Shown in pieces: positions 25,880-35,537 of a stretch of DNA of 64,000 nt. Position 1 is the first letter of the stretch. Every line of letters starts with the position of its first letter. Source of the stretch: Chelativorans sp. (GTDB lineage: Bacteria; Pseudomonadota; Alphaproteobacteria; Rhizobiales; Rhizobiaceae); contig NZ_JAPSLH010000006.1 in assembly GCF_031180965.1 (NCBI RefSeq), forward strand, positions 1 to 64,000. Reading direction: 5' to 3'. The notes beneath the pieces were generated by a model, which was not told the origin of the DNA, searched no databases, and saw nothing but the letters and a program-made list of their open reading frames with translations. The translations under genes were made by a program, and so were the position numbers.

Positions 25880-27307
25880 ATGCCGATACTGCATAGACCG
25901 GATATCTGTGTGATCGGCGCCGGGTCAGGCGGCCTGACCGTCGCCGCGGCTGCGGCCTCCTTCGGCGTGCCGGTGGTGCTGATAGAGCGCGGAAAGATGG
26001 GCGGCGACTGCCTGAACTATGGCTGCGTCCCCTCCAAGGCGCTCATCGCCGCCGGAAAACAGGCGCACCGCCTGTCGCAGGCTGCTGCTTTCGGTGTTTC
26101 GAGTCCCGCGCCCGAAATCGACTTCGACGAAACGATGCGGCATGTGCGCCGCGCGATCGCCGCCATCGCGCCGAACGATTCGGTGGAGCGCTTTACCGCC
26201 CTTGGCGTCACCGTGATTCCGGCGGAGGCGCGTTTTACGGATCCTCGCACCGTCGTTGCGGGCGATCACGAGATCCGCGCGCGCCGCTTCGTCATCGCCA
26301 CCGGTTCATCGCCGGTCGTCCCGCCGATCCCCGGCCTCGATGGCATCCCGTTTCTGACGAACGAAACCATTTTCGAGCAGGAGAGCCGGCCCGGGCACCT
26401 CGTCATCATCGGCGGAGGCCCCGTGGGAATGGAGCTTGCCCAGGCGCACCGTCGACTAGGCTCCGACGTCACCGTCATCGAGGCCGGCGTCGCTCTCGGT
26501 AAGGAAGACCCGGAACTTGCGGCCGTCGTGCTCCGCCAGATGCGTACCGAAGGAGTGGAGATCATCGAGCACGCCAAGGTGCTGCGTGCCGAAAGAAACG
26601 GTGTGGCCGGCATTCGCGTCCATGTGGAAGGGGCGGAAGTGAGCCGGACCGTCGAGGGGTCGCATTTGCTTGTCGCCGCCGGCCGCCGCCCGAACCTCGA
26701 GGCGCTGGCGCTCGAGCGCGCGGGGATCGCATACGATGCCAAGGGCATCCAGGTTTCCGGCAAGCTACGCACGACCAACCGGCGAGTCTATGCCATCGGG
26801 GATGTGGCCGGCGGGCTGCAATTCACGCATGTAGCGAACCATCATGCGGGGCTCGTGATCCGCGCCCTGCTGTTCCGCCTTCCGGCGCGGCAAAGGCCCG
26901 GCCTGATCCCCCGCGCCACCTTCACAGATCCGGAGCTTGCCCATATCGGCATAACGGAAGCTGAGGCGCGCGAGAGCGGCGGAAAGGTCACGGTCCTGCG
27001 CTCGCCCTTCGCCGAAAACGACCGCGCGCAGACAGAGCGGCTCACGCAGGGCTTCATCAAGCTGATCGCCGGGCCGCGTGGCCGCATTCTGGGCGTCTCG
27101 ATTGTCGGACAGGGCGCCGCGGAGATGATGCATTTTTGGTCGCTTGCGCTGTCCAAGAGGCTGACGCTGCGGGACATCGCCGGCTATGTCGCTCCCTATC
27201 CGACACTTGGTGAGGTCGGGAAGAGGATGGCGCTCTCCTATTATGCCGGCGTCGCCGGAAATCACCTTGTCCGTAGACTGGTGGGTTTTCTGCGCTTATT
27301 TGGATAG
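25880..27307 (+). CDS. FAD-dependent pyridine nucleotide-disulfide oxidoreductase (MerA/Lpd-like)
   Basis: 475 aa. FAD loop VIGAGSGGLTVAAAAA, redox disulfide Cys44-x4-Cys49 (GGDCLNYGCVPSK), NAD(P) loop IIGGGPVGMELA, second FAD motif VYAIGDVAGG and a dimerisation domain. The usual catalytic His-x4-Glu near the C-terminus reads APYPTLGE, with no histidine, as in mercuric-reductase-like branches rather than true lipoamide dehydrogenases. No mercury genes nearby. Co-transcribed with the TVP38 gene; substrate unknown. Confidence 0.85.
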   Translation: MPILHRPDICVIGAGSGGLTVAAAAASFGVPVVLIERGKMGGDCLNYGCVPSKALIAAGKQAHRLSQAAAFGVSSPAPEIDFDETMRHVRRAIAAIAPNDSVERFTALGVTVIPAEARFTDPRTVVAGDHEIRARRFVIATGSSPVVPPIPGLDGIPFLTNETIFEQESRPGHLVIIGGGPVGMELAQAHRRLGSDVTVIEAGVALGKEDPELAAVVLRQMRTEGVEIIEHAKVLRAERNGVAGIRVHVEGAEVSRTVEGSHLLVAAGRRPNLEALALERAGIAYDAKGIQVSGKLRTTNRRVYAIGDVAGGLQFTHVANHHAGLVIRALLFRLPARQRPGLIPRATFTDPELAHIGITEAEARESGGKVTVLRSPFAENDRAQTERLTQGFIKLIAGPRGRILGVSIVGQGAAEMMHFWSLALSKRLTLRDIAGYVAPYPTLGEVGKRMALSYYAGVAGNHLVRRLVGFLRLFG

Positions 27308-27353
27308 AATATCGAAAAGCCGGCGCAGCATGCGCCGCGGCGAGAACCAGGGA

Positions 27354-28877
27354 ATGGCCGAGGAACCGCATCGCGATGGAGGCGGAAGACAAGCCGGCGC
27401 GGCCTGCACGGCATCGCTGACGCGCGGCCTCTCGACCAAGATCCTGCTCCTCACCATCCTGTTCGTGATGGCCGCGGAGGTCCTGATCTTCATCCCCTCC
27501 GTCGCCAATTTCGGCCGGGAATGGATGGAGCAGCGGTTGCGTGAAGCGTCCATCGTCGGGCGCGTTCTTCTCGAAGGGGATCCGGACAGCCTCAGCCAGG
27601 AGGCGACCAGGGATGTTCTGGCGACCGCCGGCGTCAGCGCGATCGTAATCCGCGACGGCGACGCTTCCCGTCTGGTGGTCCCTGGTGTCCCGCCGGCGGT
27701 GGACCTTCACGCCGATCTGGACACTATGGGTCCTCTCACGGCGATTCGGCAGGCCTTCGGCACCCTTTTCTTTGGCGGCGACCGCATCCTGCGCATCTTT
27801 GGCCATGTCGAAGACCGGCCGATTCAGTACGAGGTGATCCTGCCCGACCGCAAGCTGAGGTCGGCCATGTTGGTTTATGCGCGCAACGTCGCCCTGCTCT
27901 CCCTGCTGATCTCGCTGATCACGGCGACGCTCGTCTTCTACGCTATAAACCGCATCATGATCCGCCCGATCCGTGCGATGACGCGCTCGATGCTCTCCTT
28001 TGGCGCGGCGCCGGACAATGCGGAGCATATCATCGAGCCCGAGGATCGCGACGACGAGATCGGTGTTGCCGAGCGCGAGCTGGCCGAGATGCAGAAGACG
28101 CTGCATCGCACGCTGGGCGAACGCAAGCGCCTCGCCGAGCTCGGCCTGGCCGTGTCGAAGATCAACCACGATATGCGCAATATGCTGTCATCGGCCCAGC
28201 TGATCTCCGATCGGCTCGCCATGAGCGCCGACCCGACGGTGCAGTCGCTTGCGCCTAAGCTGGTGCGCACCCTTGACCGCGCGGTCACCTATTCGCAGGG
28301 CGTGATCGCCTATGGCAGGGCGCACGAGGCTCCGCCGGCGCGCCGCCGGCTGCGCCTGGCGCAACTTGTGGAGGAGGTGCAGTCGGCGCTCGCGATCGAT
28401 CCGATGAGCGGCATCGAATTCCTCAACCAGGTGGAGCCGCTGCTCGAGATCGATGCGGATGCGGAGCAGATGTTCCGTGTGCTTTCCAATCTGTGCCGCA
28501 ACTCCGTTCAGGCGATGACGAACGAGGCAGATGCGGTGCTGGTTCGCCGCATCATTGTTTCGGCACGTCGCGAAGAGGGAACGGTCAGCATCCTCGTGGC
28601 CGATACCGGACCTGGCCTGCCTCCCAAGGCGCGCGAGAACCTCTTCACGGCCTTCCGCGGTTCCGCGAGGATCGGGGGAACGGGCCTCGGGCTCGCCATT
28701 GCGCAGGAGCTGGTGCGCGCGCATGGCGGAGAGATCCGTCTCGTTGAGACGGGCAGTGGCCGCACCGTTTTCTCGATCACGCTGCCTCATATAGCCGGCC
28801 AGGAGAGCCGCACCGGGGCGGCAAGCGGAAAGCCAACCGGCTTCGGCGAGGGCGAACAGCGCGAGGCTGCGCAATAG
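27354..28877 (+). CDS. Sensor histidine kinase, orphan
   Basis: 507 aa. TM1 about 30-52, a periplasmic sensor domain about 53-175, TM2 about 176-198, HAMP about 199-255. The phospho-acceptor His272 lies in the unusual KINHDMRNMLSSAQ box. N-box around Asn379/Asn383 (NLCRNSVQAM), G1 DTGPGLP (about 417) and G2 GGTGLGLAIA (about 441). Start 27354 preferred; 27330 is also in frame. There is no response-regulator gene beside it. It begins 46 bp after the disulfide oxidoreductase and may share its transcript. Confidence 0.88.
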   Translation: MAEEPHRDGGGRQAGAACTASLTRGLSTKILLLTILFVMAAEVLIFIPSVANFGREWMEQRLREASIVGRVLLEGDPDSLSQEATRDVLATAGVSAIVIRDGDASRLVVPGVPPAVDLHADLDTMGPLTAIRQAFGTLFFGGDRILRIFGHVEDRPIQYEVILPDRKLRSAMLVYARNVALLSLLISLITATLVFYAINRIMIRPIRAMTRSMLSFGAAPDNAEHIIEPEDRDDEIGVAERELAEMQKTLHRTLGERKRLAELGLAVSKINHDMRNMLSSAQLISDRLAMSADPTVQSLAPKLVRTLDRAVTYSQGVIAYGRAHEAPPARRRLRLAQLVEEVQSALAIDPMSGIEFLNQVEPLLEIDADAEQMFRVLSNLCRNSVQAMTNEADAVLVRRIIVSARREEGTVSILVADTGPGLPPKARENLFTAFRGSARIGGTGLGLAIAQELVRAHGGEIRLVETGSGRTVFSITLPHIAGQESRTGAASGKPTGFGEGEQREAAQ

Positions 28878-29056
28878 CGAGGGCTCGGGCGAAACTGGTG
28901 CCAAAATGCGAGCCAGGATCGCGCGGGCGTAAAATCCCTATCGCTATCTTCAAAAGTCTCGGCCCCGCCGCTGTGCATCCGTCAGCATAGCAAGAGGGTA
29001 GCGGCCGCACTTACGTGGAGCGGCACGGTTCAATGACGGAAATGCAAAGTGAACGC

Positions 29057-29085
29057 TTGCTTTTGCCGGCTTCAATCGCTAGGTA
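29057..29085 (+). promoter_or_regulatory. Probable promoter of tRNA-Arg
   Basis: TTGCTT (29057-29062) and TAGGTA (29080-29085) with a 17-bp spacer, 51 bp upstream of the tRNA. The rest of 28878-29136 shows no gene I can support. Confidence 0.5.
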
Positions 29086-29136
29086 AGCGGCGTTCGGTCG
29101 TCACCTGCACGACCGCGCTGCCGCTTGGCAGCCTGC

Positions 29137-29213
29137 GCGCCCGTAGCTCAGCTGGATAGAGCACCAGACTACGAATCTGGGGGTCAGAGGTTCGAATCCT
29201 TTCGGGCGCGCCA
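29137..29213 (+). tRNA. tRNA-Arg (anticodon ACG)
   Basis: 77 nt with the CCA end encoded. Acceptor arms GCGCCCG (29137-29143) and CGGGCGC (29203-29209), D-arm AGCTCAGCTGGATAGAGC, anticodon loop CTACGAA between CAGA and TCTG, and T-loop GGTTCGAATCC. Anticodon ACG (A34 read as inosine) decodes CGU/CGC/CGA. No integrase or attachment duplication is visible at its 3' end. Confidence 0.97.
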
Positions 29214-29331
29214 TTTCTTCCAGCACTTGGCTAAGCCGCGCGCGCTTTGAGAGCGGTTCTGAAAATCGGCTCATCGTTGAGGCGCAACATGACACAGGCC
29301 GCTTGAGGGGAGGGCTTGCCAGTCTTCTATA

Positions 29332-29349
29332 TGTCGATTAGTCTCGACA
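29332..29349. promoter_or_regulatory. ArsR-type operator
   Basis: TGTCGA (29332-29337), 6 nt, TCGACA (29344-29349): a perfect inverted repeat directly abutting the arsR start at 29351. TATATG (29328-29333) may be the -10, which would make the mRNA nearly leaderless; no ribosome site precedes the ATG. Confidence 0.6.
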
Positions 29350-29350
29350 C

Positions 29351-29716
29351 ATGGAAAGAGCTATCCTCGCTTTTGCGGCCCTGGCCCAGCCGACACGCCT
29401 CGACGTATTCAGGCTGCTGATGGTGCACGAGCCGGACGGACTGCCCGCCGGCGAGATCGCGCGGCGCATGGACGTGCCGCACAATACCATGTCCTCGCAT
29501 CTGGCGATTCTTGCGCGCGCCGGACTGATCGAGGCCGAACGCCGGAGCAGATTGATCATCTACCGGGCGAGACTGGAGGCGGTAAGGGCGCTCGCCAGTT
29601 TTCTCGTCAAGGACTGTTGCGGCGGCCGGCCGGAGATTTGCGCGCCGCTGATCGCGGAGCTTTCTCCCTGCTGCCCGCCACAGAAGTTCGCCGCCGAGGA
29701 GCTCGCGCATGACTGA
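29351..29716 (+). CDS. ArsR family transcriptional regulator
   Basis: 121 aa. Winged helix with FAALAQPTRLDVFRLL and VPHNTMSSHLAILARAGLIEAERR (recognition helix about 42-62). Cysteines at the C-terminus (KDCCGGRPEIC and SPCCPP) are candidates for As(III) binding. Typically a repressor released by arsenite. Its last codons overlap the arsC gene by 8 bp, and an 18-bp palindrome lies at its start. Confidence 0.9.
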   Translation: MERAILAFAALAQPTRLDVFRLLMVHEPDGLPAGEIARRMDVPHNTMSSHLAILARAGLIEAERRSRLIIYRARLEAVRALASFLVKDCCGGRPEICAPLIAELSPCCPPQKFAAEELAHD

Positions 29717-30236
29717 TCGCATCTACAATGTCCTGTTTCTCTGCACCGGCAACTCGGCGCGGTCGATCCTGGCCGAGAGCATTCTGCGCAAGGATGGTGC
29801 CGGTCGCTTCCGGGCCTTCTCCGCCGGCAGTCAACCGAAGGGCGCCGTCAATCCGCTCGCGCTGAAGGTACTGCGGAGCTTCGACTACCCTTCGGAAGGG
29901 TTCAGGTCCAAGAATTGGGAGGAGTTCGCCAGACCCGGTGCACCCGTGATGGACTTCGTCTTCACGGTCTGCAACAGCGCCGCCGGCGAGGCCTGCCCGG
30001 TATGGCCCGGTCAGCCCATGACGGCGCACTGGGGCATCGAGGATCCCGCAGCGGTAGAAGGTACGGCCATCCAGAAGGAAGCCGCCTTCGTCGCGGCCTT
30101 TCGCTCTCTGAAGAACCGGATTTCCGTGTTCACCGCGCTGCCGATAACGAGCCTCGACCGCATGGCCCTTGGCGCCGAGCTCGTCCAGATCGGGCGGCTC
30201 CAGGGCGCCACCGAGCCGCGCCCGAGCATGGCCTGA
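29709..30236 (+). CDS. arsC: Arsenate reductase, LMW protein-tyrosine-phosphatase type
   Basis: 175 aa. Phosphatase loop Cys-x5-Arg (LCTGNSARS, about 12-18) followed by ILAESILRKDGAGRFRAFSAGS, and CPVWPGQPMTAHWGIEDPA, a segment I associate with rhizobial ArsC. Reduces arsenate to arsenite using a cysteine relay. Overlaps arsR. No arsenite efflux gene (acr3/arsB), arsH or aquaglyceroporin gene follows; the next gene is convergent ridA. Confidence 0.87.
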   Translation: MTDRIYNVLFLCTGNSARSILAESILRKDGAGRFRAFSAGSQPKGAVNPLALKVLRSFDYPSEGFRSKNWEEFARPGAPVMDFVFTVCNSAAGEACPVWPGQPMTAHWGIEDPAAVEGTAIQKEAAFVAAFRSLKNRISVFTALPITSLDRMALGAELVQIGRLQGATEPRPSMA

Positions 30237-30339
30237 GCCAAGCGCGAATCATTATCGTCAGCGCGGAGACTTCGACGCTTCCGGATTTGCCGGCGCCCCG
30301 ACAAGCGGGATGCATCGGAGGCAGCGCGCCCGCGTAGTC

Positions 30340-30732
30340 TCACCGGCGCTTCAGCGCGGTTACCTCCAGTTCCACCTTCATGGCTTCCTCGGCGAAGCCG
30401 CAGATGATGGTTGTGTTGGTCGGGCGCGGGTCTGAAAAAGTCTCGCCCAGCACGCGCGAAACCTTCATCACATCCGCGCGGTCGGCGATGAAGACCCGCA
30501 CGCGCACGATGTCGGCGAGGGTGGCTCCGGCTTTCTCCAGCGCCTGCGCGATTGTCCTCAGCGATTGCCGCGTCTGCTCGGCGGCGTCGTCGGAGATGGT
30601 GCCGTCCTCGAAATTGTATCCTGCCGTGCCGGAGACAAAAATCCACTCCCCGTCAATCACCGCGCGCGAATAGCCCGCCATCTCTTCGAACCTCGAGCCG
30701 GAACTCACCGTCCGCCGCTTCTCCTGCGTCAT
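30340..30732 (-). CDS. RidA family imine/enamine deaminase
   Basis: 130 aa, YjgF/YER057c/UK114 fold. Contains GYSRAVIDGEWIFVSGTAGYNFEDGTI and ADIVRVRVFIADRADVMKV; the late IICGFAEEAMKVELEVTAL region includes the acidic end of the active site. The usual Arg of the archetype (R105) is not obvious here, so it belongs to a side branch (Rid subgroup). Hydrolyses reactive 2-imino acids to keto acids and ammonia. Divergent from an amino-acid transporter operon containing an FAD amine oxidase that would produce such imines. ATG 30732 preferred over TTG 30747. Confidence 0.85.
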   Translation of the reverse strand: MTQEKRRTVSSGSRFEEMAGYSRAVIDGEWIFVSGTAGYNFEDGTISDDAAEQTRQSLRTIAQALEKAGATLADIVRVRVFIADRADVMKVSRVLGETFSDPRPTNTTIICGFAEEAMKVELEVTALKRR

Positions 30733-30758
30733 AGATCTCAACCTCAAAATATCTTGAC

Positions 30759-30774
30759 GTGATCACGTGATCAC
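30759..30774. promoter_or_regulatory. Perfect 16-bp palindrome between ridA and the liv-type operon
   Basis: GTGATCACGTGATCAC is a perfect palindrome made of two tandem copies of the self-complementary 8-mer GTGATCAC. It overlaps a TTGACG box (30755-30760) and lies 27 bp from the ridA start and 37 bp from the first ABC gene, so one regulator could control both directions. Candidate regulator: GntR at 38129. Confidence 0.7.
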
Positions 30775-30810
30775 AACTACCGTTCCGGGTCAAGAAACGA
30801 GGGGACGGGA

Positions 30811-31616
<806 letters not shown>

Positions 31617-31620
<4 letters not shown>

Positions 31621-32348
31621 GTACGCCGCTGCTCGAAGTGGAAGACGTGGTGGCGGGCTACCGGCCGGATCTGCCCATCGTGCAGGGTATTACGCTCAAG
31701 GTAGCGGAAGCCGAGATGGTGACGATCATCGGGCCAAACGGCGCCGGAAAGTCGACGCTGATAAAGGCGGTCGCCGGCATCGTGCAGGTTTCCTCAGGTA
31801 GGGTTAGGCTTGCAGGCGCCGAGATCACGCGGCTGCCCACCCACAGGCTCGCACAGGCAGCTATCGCCTATGTGCCGCAGACGGCGAACGTCTTCACCAC
31901 GCTGACGATCGATGAAAACCTCCTGGTTGGCGCTTCCACGCTTGCCAAGGGCGAGGCGCGGCGGCGAATGGACCGCAGCTATGAAAACTTTCCTGTGCTG
32001 AAGGAGTACCGGCAGAAGAAGGCGAAGGTGCTTTCGGGCGGGCAGAGGCAGATGCTCGCGGTCGCCAGAGCGCTTCTGACCGAGCCGCGGCTCTTGATGC
32101 TGGACGAGCCGAGCGCCGGCCTATCGCCGCTGATGGTATCCGAAGTCTTCCAGCGCCTGAAAGCGCTGGTGGAAGGCGGCGTCGCGATCCTCATGGTTGA
32201 GCAGAACGCCAAGGCGGCGCTTGCCATCTCTCACCGCACCTATGTTTTTGCCGAGGGGCGAAATCGCATCGATGGGCCTTCGGCCGCGCTGGCGCAGGAT
32301 CCGCAGGTCGCATCCATCTATCTGGGCGCCGGAGGTCGCAAGCGCTGA
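31617..32348 (+). CDS. livF: Branched-chain/hydrophobic amino acid ABC transporter ATPase (LivF-like)
   Basis: 243 aa. Walker A GPNGAGKST, signature LSGGQRQMLAVARAL, Walker B LLMLDEPSAGLSP and a C-terminal VASIYLGAGG typical of LivF. Forms the ATPase heterodimer with the preceding protein. Overlaps both neighbours by 1-4 bp, so the operon is tightly coupled. Confidence 0.92.
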
Positions 32349-33253
32349 TGTTGCAGGCTCTGGCAGACGGCATCTTGAGCGGCTCGATCATCGCCCTTGG
32401 CGCTATCGGGCTCACCTTGACCATGGGCATTCTCCGCTTCGCCAATTTCGCCCATGCCGAGCTCGTTACCTGGGGCGCCTATATGGCGCTCGCCGTACTG
32501 GCGGTGACCGGTACATTCATGGGGCCGATCGCACCCTTGTCCTTCGGCATCCCGCTGATCCTGGCCATCGTCGTGGCTGCGGCGCTTACCTCTCTGCTGG
32601 CGCTCGCGATTGACTGGCTGGTCTATCGCCCCCTGCGCCGGCAGACGAACCATCTGACCTTGGTGTTCGGCTCCTTCGGCATATCGCTTCTGGTGCGCAT
32701 GGTGATCCTGCTGATCTTCGGCGGCGCGGCGCAGTACTATTCAACGGCGCTGCAGATCGCCATCCCGGTGGCGCCGGGTCTGCGCATCATGCCCGACCAG
32801 CTTTTCACGCTGGCAGTGACCGTTGTGATCGTCGTGGCGCTGCACTTCTTCCTGCAGAAGACGCGGCTCGGCCTTGCCATGCGCGCGCTGGCGGAAAATC
32901 CGGAGCTTGCCCGCGTCAACGGTATCGACACCCGGGCCGTGGTCCGCTGGACCTGGGTCATCGGCGCTTCGCTCGCCGCGGTGGCGGGCGTACTCTATGG
33001 GCTCACCATCCAACTCCGCCCGGAGATCGGTTTCCACCTGATCCTGCCGCTGTTTGCAGCCGTGATCCTCGGCGGGGTCGGAAATGTCTTTGGCGCCGTG
33101 ATCGGCGGGCTGGTGATCGGCCTCGCCGAGTCGCTCGCCGTGCTGGTCGTACCGTCGGGATACAAGATGGCGGTGCCGTTCCTGATCCTGCTCGCTGTCC
33201 TTTATCTGCGACCCACCGGCATCTTTGCCGGAACAGTCGGAGGCGTGAAATGA
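32348..33253 (+). CDS. livH: Branched-chain amino acid ABC transporter permease (LivH-like)
   Basis: 301 aa, about eight membrane segments. Family features: GLTLTMGILRFANFAHAELVTWGAY at the N-terminus and the cytoplasmic EAA-like loop MRALAENPELARVNGID. Inner membrane. Pairs with the LivM-like permease whose start overlaps its stop. Confidence 0.92.
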   Translation: MLQALADGILSGSIIALGAIGLTLTMGILRFANFAHAELVTWGAYMALAVLAVTGTFMGPIAPLSFGIPLILAIVVAAALTSLLALAIDWLVYRPLRRQTNHLTLVFGSFGISLLVRMVILLIFGGAAQYYSTALQIAIPVAPGLRIMPDQLFTLAVTVVIVVALHFFLQKTRLGLAMRALAENPELARVNGIDTRAVVRWTWVIGASLAAVAGVLYGLTIQLRPEIGFHLILPLFAAVILGGVGNVFGAVIGGLVIGLAESLAVLVVPSGYKMAVPFLILLAVLYLRPTGIFAGTVGGVK

Positions 33254-34194
33254 GCGGGTTTGCGGCTTATCTCGTCTTCTTCCTCATTGTCGCGCTCACC
33301 TATTCCATCGTGACGATGGGCCTCAATCTCCAGTGGGGCTATACCGGGCTATTCAATGCGGGAGTGGTGGGTTTCTTTGCAATCGGCGCCTATGGGACAG
33401 CCGTGCTCGTCGGCCCCGACCGGGCCCAGCTCATCGGCGGCTTTGCCCTGCCGTTCCCGGTCGCAGTTGTCGGCGGAATGGCGCTTGCGGCGCTGGCGGC
33501 ACTCGTCGTCGGCCTCGCCACGCTGAAACTGCGCGAGGAATACCTGGCGATAGCCACCTTCGGCATCGCCATCAGCATCCAGCTTGTGGCCCTCAATTTC
33601 GAGGCGCTGACCGGCGGCGTCAACGGCTTGGTGGGCCTGCCGCGACCGCTCTTCACTGCCTTCGGCTCTCCCGGAGCCTACAATCTCTTCTATCTCGCTG
33701 TCGTCGCTTCGGTCGCTCTCCTTGTCTATGTCGCGCTCGAAGTAGCGGTGCGCTCGCCGTGGGGCCGCGTGCTCAAGGCGGTGCGCGAGGACGAGACCGC
33801 CGCGCGCTCGCTCGGCAAGAATCCGGCCGCGATCCGCCTGCAGGTCTTCGTGCTTGGCTGTACGCTGATGGGGCTCGCCGGCGGGCTCTATGTGGGCTTC
33901 ATCGGCTATGTCAGCCCGTTGGACTTTCTGCCGATCCTCACATTCCAGATCTGGGCGATGCTCATCGTTGGCGGCAGCGGCAATAATCTCGGGGCCATTG
34001 TTGGCGCTGTGGGCGTCTGGGCTCTCTGGACCATGAGCGGACTTGGCGTCAGCCGGCTTCTGCCGGTCGCCTACCAGTCGCAGGGCGGCGCGATCCAGGT
34101 GATCATCATCGGGCTGCTCATCGTGCTGACGCTGCTCTTCCGCCCCCGCGGGCTGATCGGCGAGGCCGAGGCCGTTTCAAGGCACGCGAGGTGA
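33250..34194 (+). CDS. livM: Branched-chain amino acid ABC transporter permease (LivM-like)
   Basis: 314 aa, about nine membrane segments. NLQWGYTGLFNAGVVGFFAIGAY and the loop LKAVREDETAARSLGKNPAAIRLQ are typical of LivM. The GTG of the following flavoprotein gene overlaps the stop. Confidence 0.92.
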   Translation: MSGFAAYLVFFLIVALTYSIVTMGLNLQWGYTGLFNAGVVGFFAIGAYGTAVLVGPDRAQLIGGFALPFPVAVVGGMALAALAALVVGLATLKLREEYLAIATFGIAISIQLVALNFEALTGGVNGLVGLPRPLFTAFGSPGAYNLFYLAVVASVALLVYVALEVAVRSPWGRVLKAVREDETAARSLGKNPAAIRLQVFVLGCTLMGLAGGLYVGFIGYVSPLDFLPILTFQIWAMLIVGGSGNNLGAIVGAVGVWALWTMSGLGVSRLLPVAYQSQGGAIQVIIIGLLIVLTLLFRPRGLIGEAEAVSRHAR

Positions 34195-35537
34195 GCGTGG
34201 AGCAGGGCGCACCCGATACGCTCTGGCGTGCGACGGTAGGACCGAAGCCGGTCTTCCACCGCCTCGACGGGCCTGCCGAAGTGGAGGTCGCCATTGTCGG
34301 CGGCGGCTTCACGGGCCTGAGCGCCGCGCTGCATCTCGCCCGGCGTGGCGTGGAGGTGCTGCTGCTGGAGGCGCGGGAAATCGGCTGGGGAGCGAGCGGC
34401 CGCAACGCTGGCTTCGTGGTGCCGAATTTTTCCAAGGCCGATCCCGCCGCCGTGATGGAAAAGCTGGGCCGGGAAAACGGGAAACGTCTGCTCGACCTGG
34501 TCGGGCGCGGCGGCGACCGCGTCTTCGAGATCGCGCGCGAGGCAGGGTTGGGCCGGCAGGCCGAGCAGACGGGCTGGCTGCAGCCGGCGCATTCTCCCGC
34601 GGTGGCCAAGACGCTGCAGGGCCTGGTGGAGGCGTGGCGGACGCTCGGGCGGTCCGTTCACTGGATCGACGCTGCCGAGACGGCGCGCCGAACCGGCATG
34701 GAGATCTACCACGGCGCGCTGGCCGATCCTTCGGGCGGCATCATCAATCCGCTTGCCTATGTGCGGGCGCTCGCGAGCGCCGCGGCGGAAGCCGGCGCCC
34801 AAATAGTGGAAGACGCTGCGGTGACCAAGGTGAATTCAGCCGGAGGCGGTTGGCTTCTCGAGACCACACAAGGGAACGTTCGCGCTGCAAAGGTGCTTCT
34901 GTGCACCAATGCGGAAGAGGAGGGTGCGGCTTCCCTGCTCGCCCGGCTGGTGATCCCGCTCAACGTCTACCAGATCGCGACCGAGCCGCTACCGAGGCAG
35001 GTTACGGAGCGGTTTTCGCCGCTACGCGAACCTGTCTCCGACACACGTTCGAATATCTTCACCTTCCGGCTTGATGCGGACAACCGGCTAATTTCCGGCG
35101 GCATGGCTATCCTTCCCATCGGAGCCGAGCGCCGCATGGGCTTGAGGATCGTCCGACGCCTTGCCAGCGAGCTCAACCTGACGGAGGTGCCGTGCCTGGC
35201 GCATGTCTGGCGCGGGACGGCGGCGGTCACCACAGACTTCCTACCGCACATCTTCCAGTTAGGCCCAGGATTCCTGGGTGCTGTCGGCTGCAACGGCCGC
35301 GGCATCGCCATGACGACCATGCTCGGCGAAGTGCTCGCCGACGCCGCCACCGGTGTAGCACTCGAGGCGCTGCCGGTGCCGGTGACCGAAGCAGCGCCGA
35401 TAGCCTTCCGCCCGCTCGCCCGCGCTGCTCCATCAGCCTTCCTGTTGCGGGGGCTGTGGGATGACTGGCGGACAACCACAAGAAGAACAGCCGCAAAGGC
35501 CGAAAACGCTCCAACCTTGAAAGGGGAAGTGTCATGA
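34191..35537 (+). CDS. FAD-dependent amine/amino-acid oxidoreductase (DAO/DadA family)
   Basis: 448 aa. N-terminal FAD dinucleotide motif VAIVGGGFTGLSAALHLARRG (about 32-52), GWGASGRNAGFV, and the C-terminal GFLGAVGCNGRGIAMTTMLG typical of DAO-fold oxidases/dehydrogenases related to puuB/ordL. No signal peptide, so cytosolic or inner-membrane-associated. GTG start overlapping livM stop (GTGA). Its place between the permease and the binding-protein genes implies that it oxidises the imported amine or amino acid, giving an imine that RidA could clear. Exact substrate unknown. Confidence 0.85.
   Translation: MSVEQGAPDTLWRATVGPKPVFHRLDGPAEVEVAIVGGGFTGLSAALHLARRGVEVLLLEAREIGWGASGRNAGFVVPNFSKADPAAVMEKLGRENGKRLLDLVGRGGDRVFEIAREAGLGRQAEQTGWLQPAHSPAVAKTLQGLVEAWRTLGRSVHWIDAAETARRTGMEIYHGALADPSGGIINPLAYVRALASAAAEAGAQIVEDAAVTKVNSAGGGWLLETTQGNVRAAKVLLCTNAEEEGAASLLARLVIPLNVYQIATEPLPRQVTERFSPLREPVSDTRSNIFTFRLDADNRLISGGMAILPIGAERRMGLRIVRRLASELNLTEVPCLAHVWRGTAAVTTDFLPHIFQLGPGFLGAVGCNGRGIAMTTMLGEVLADAATGVALEALPVPVTEAAPIAFRPLARAAPSAFLLRGLWDDWRTTTRRTAAKAENAPTLKGEVS

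Noticed and set aside
29137..29350. tRNA-Arg as an integration site for a genomic island
   Set aside because: No integrase, no repeat of the tRNA 3' end and no change of gene character downstream.
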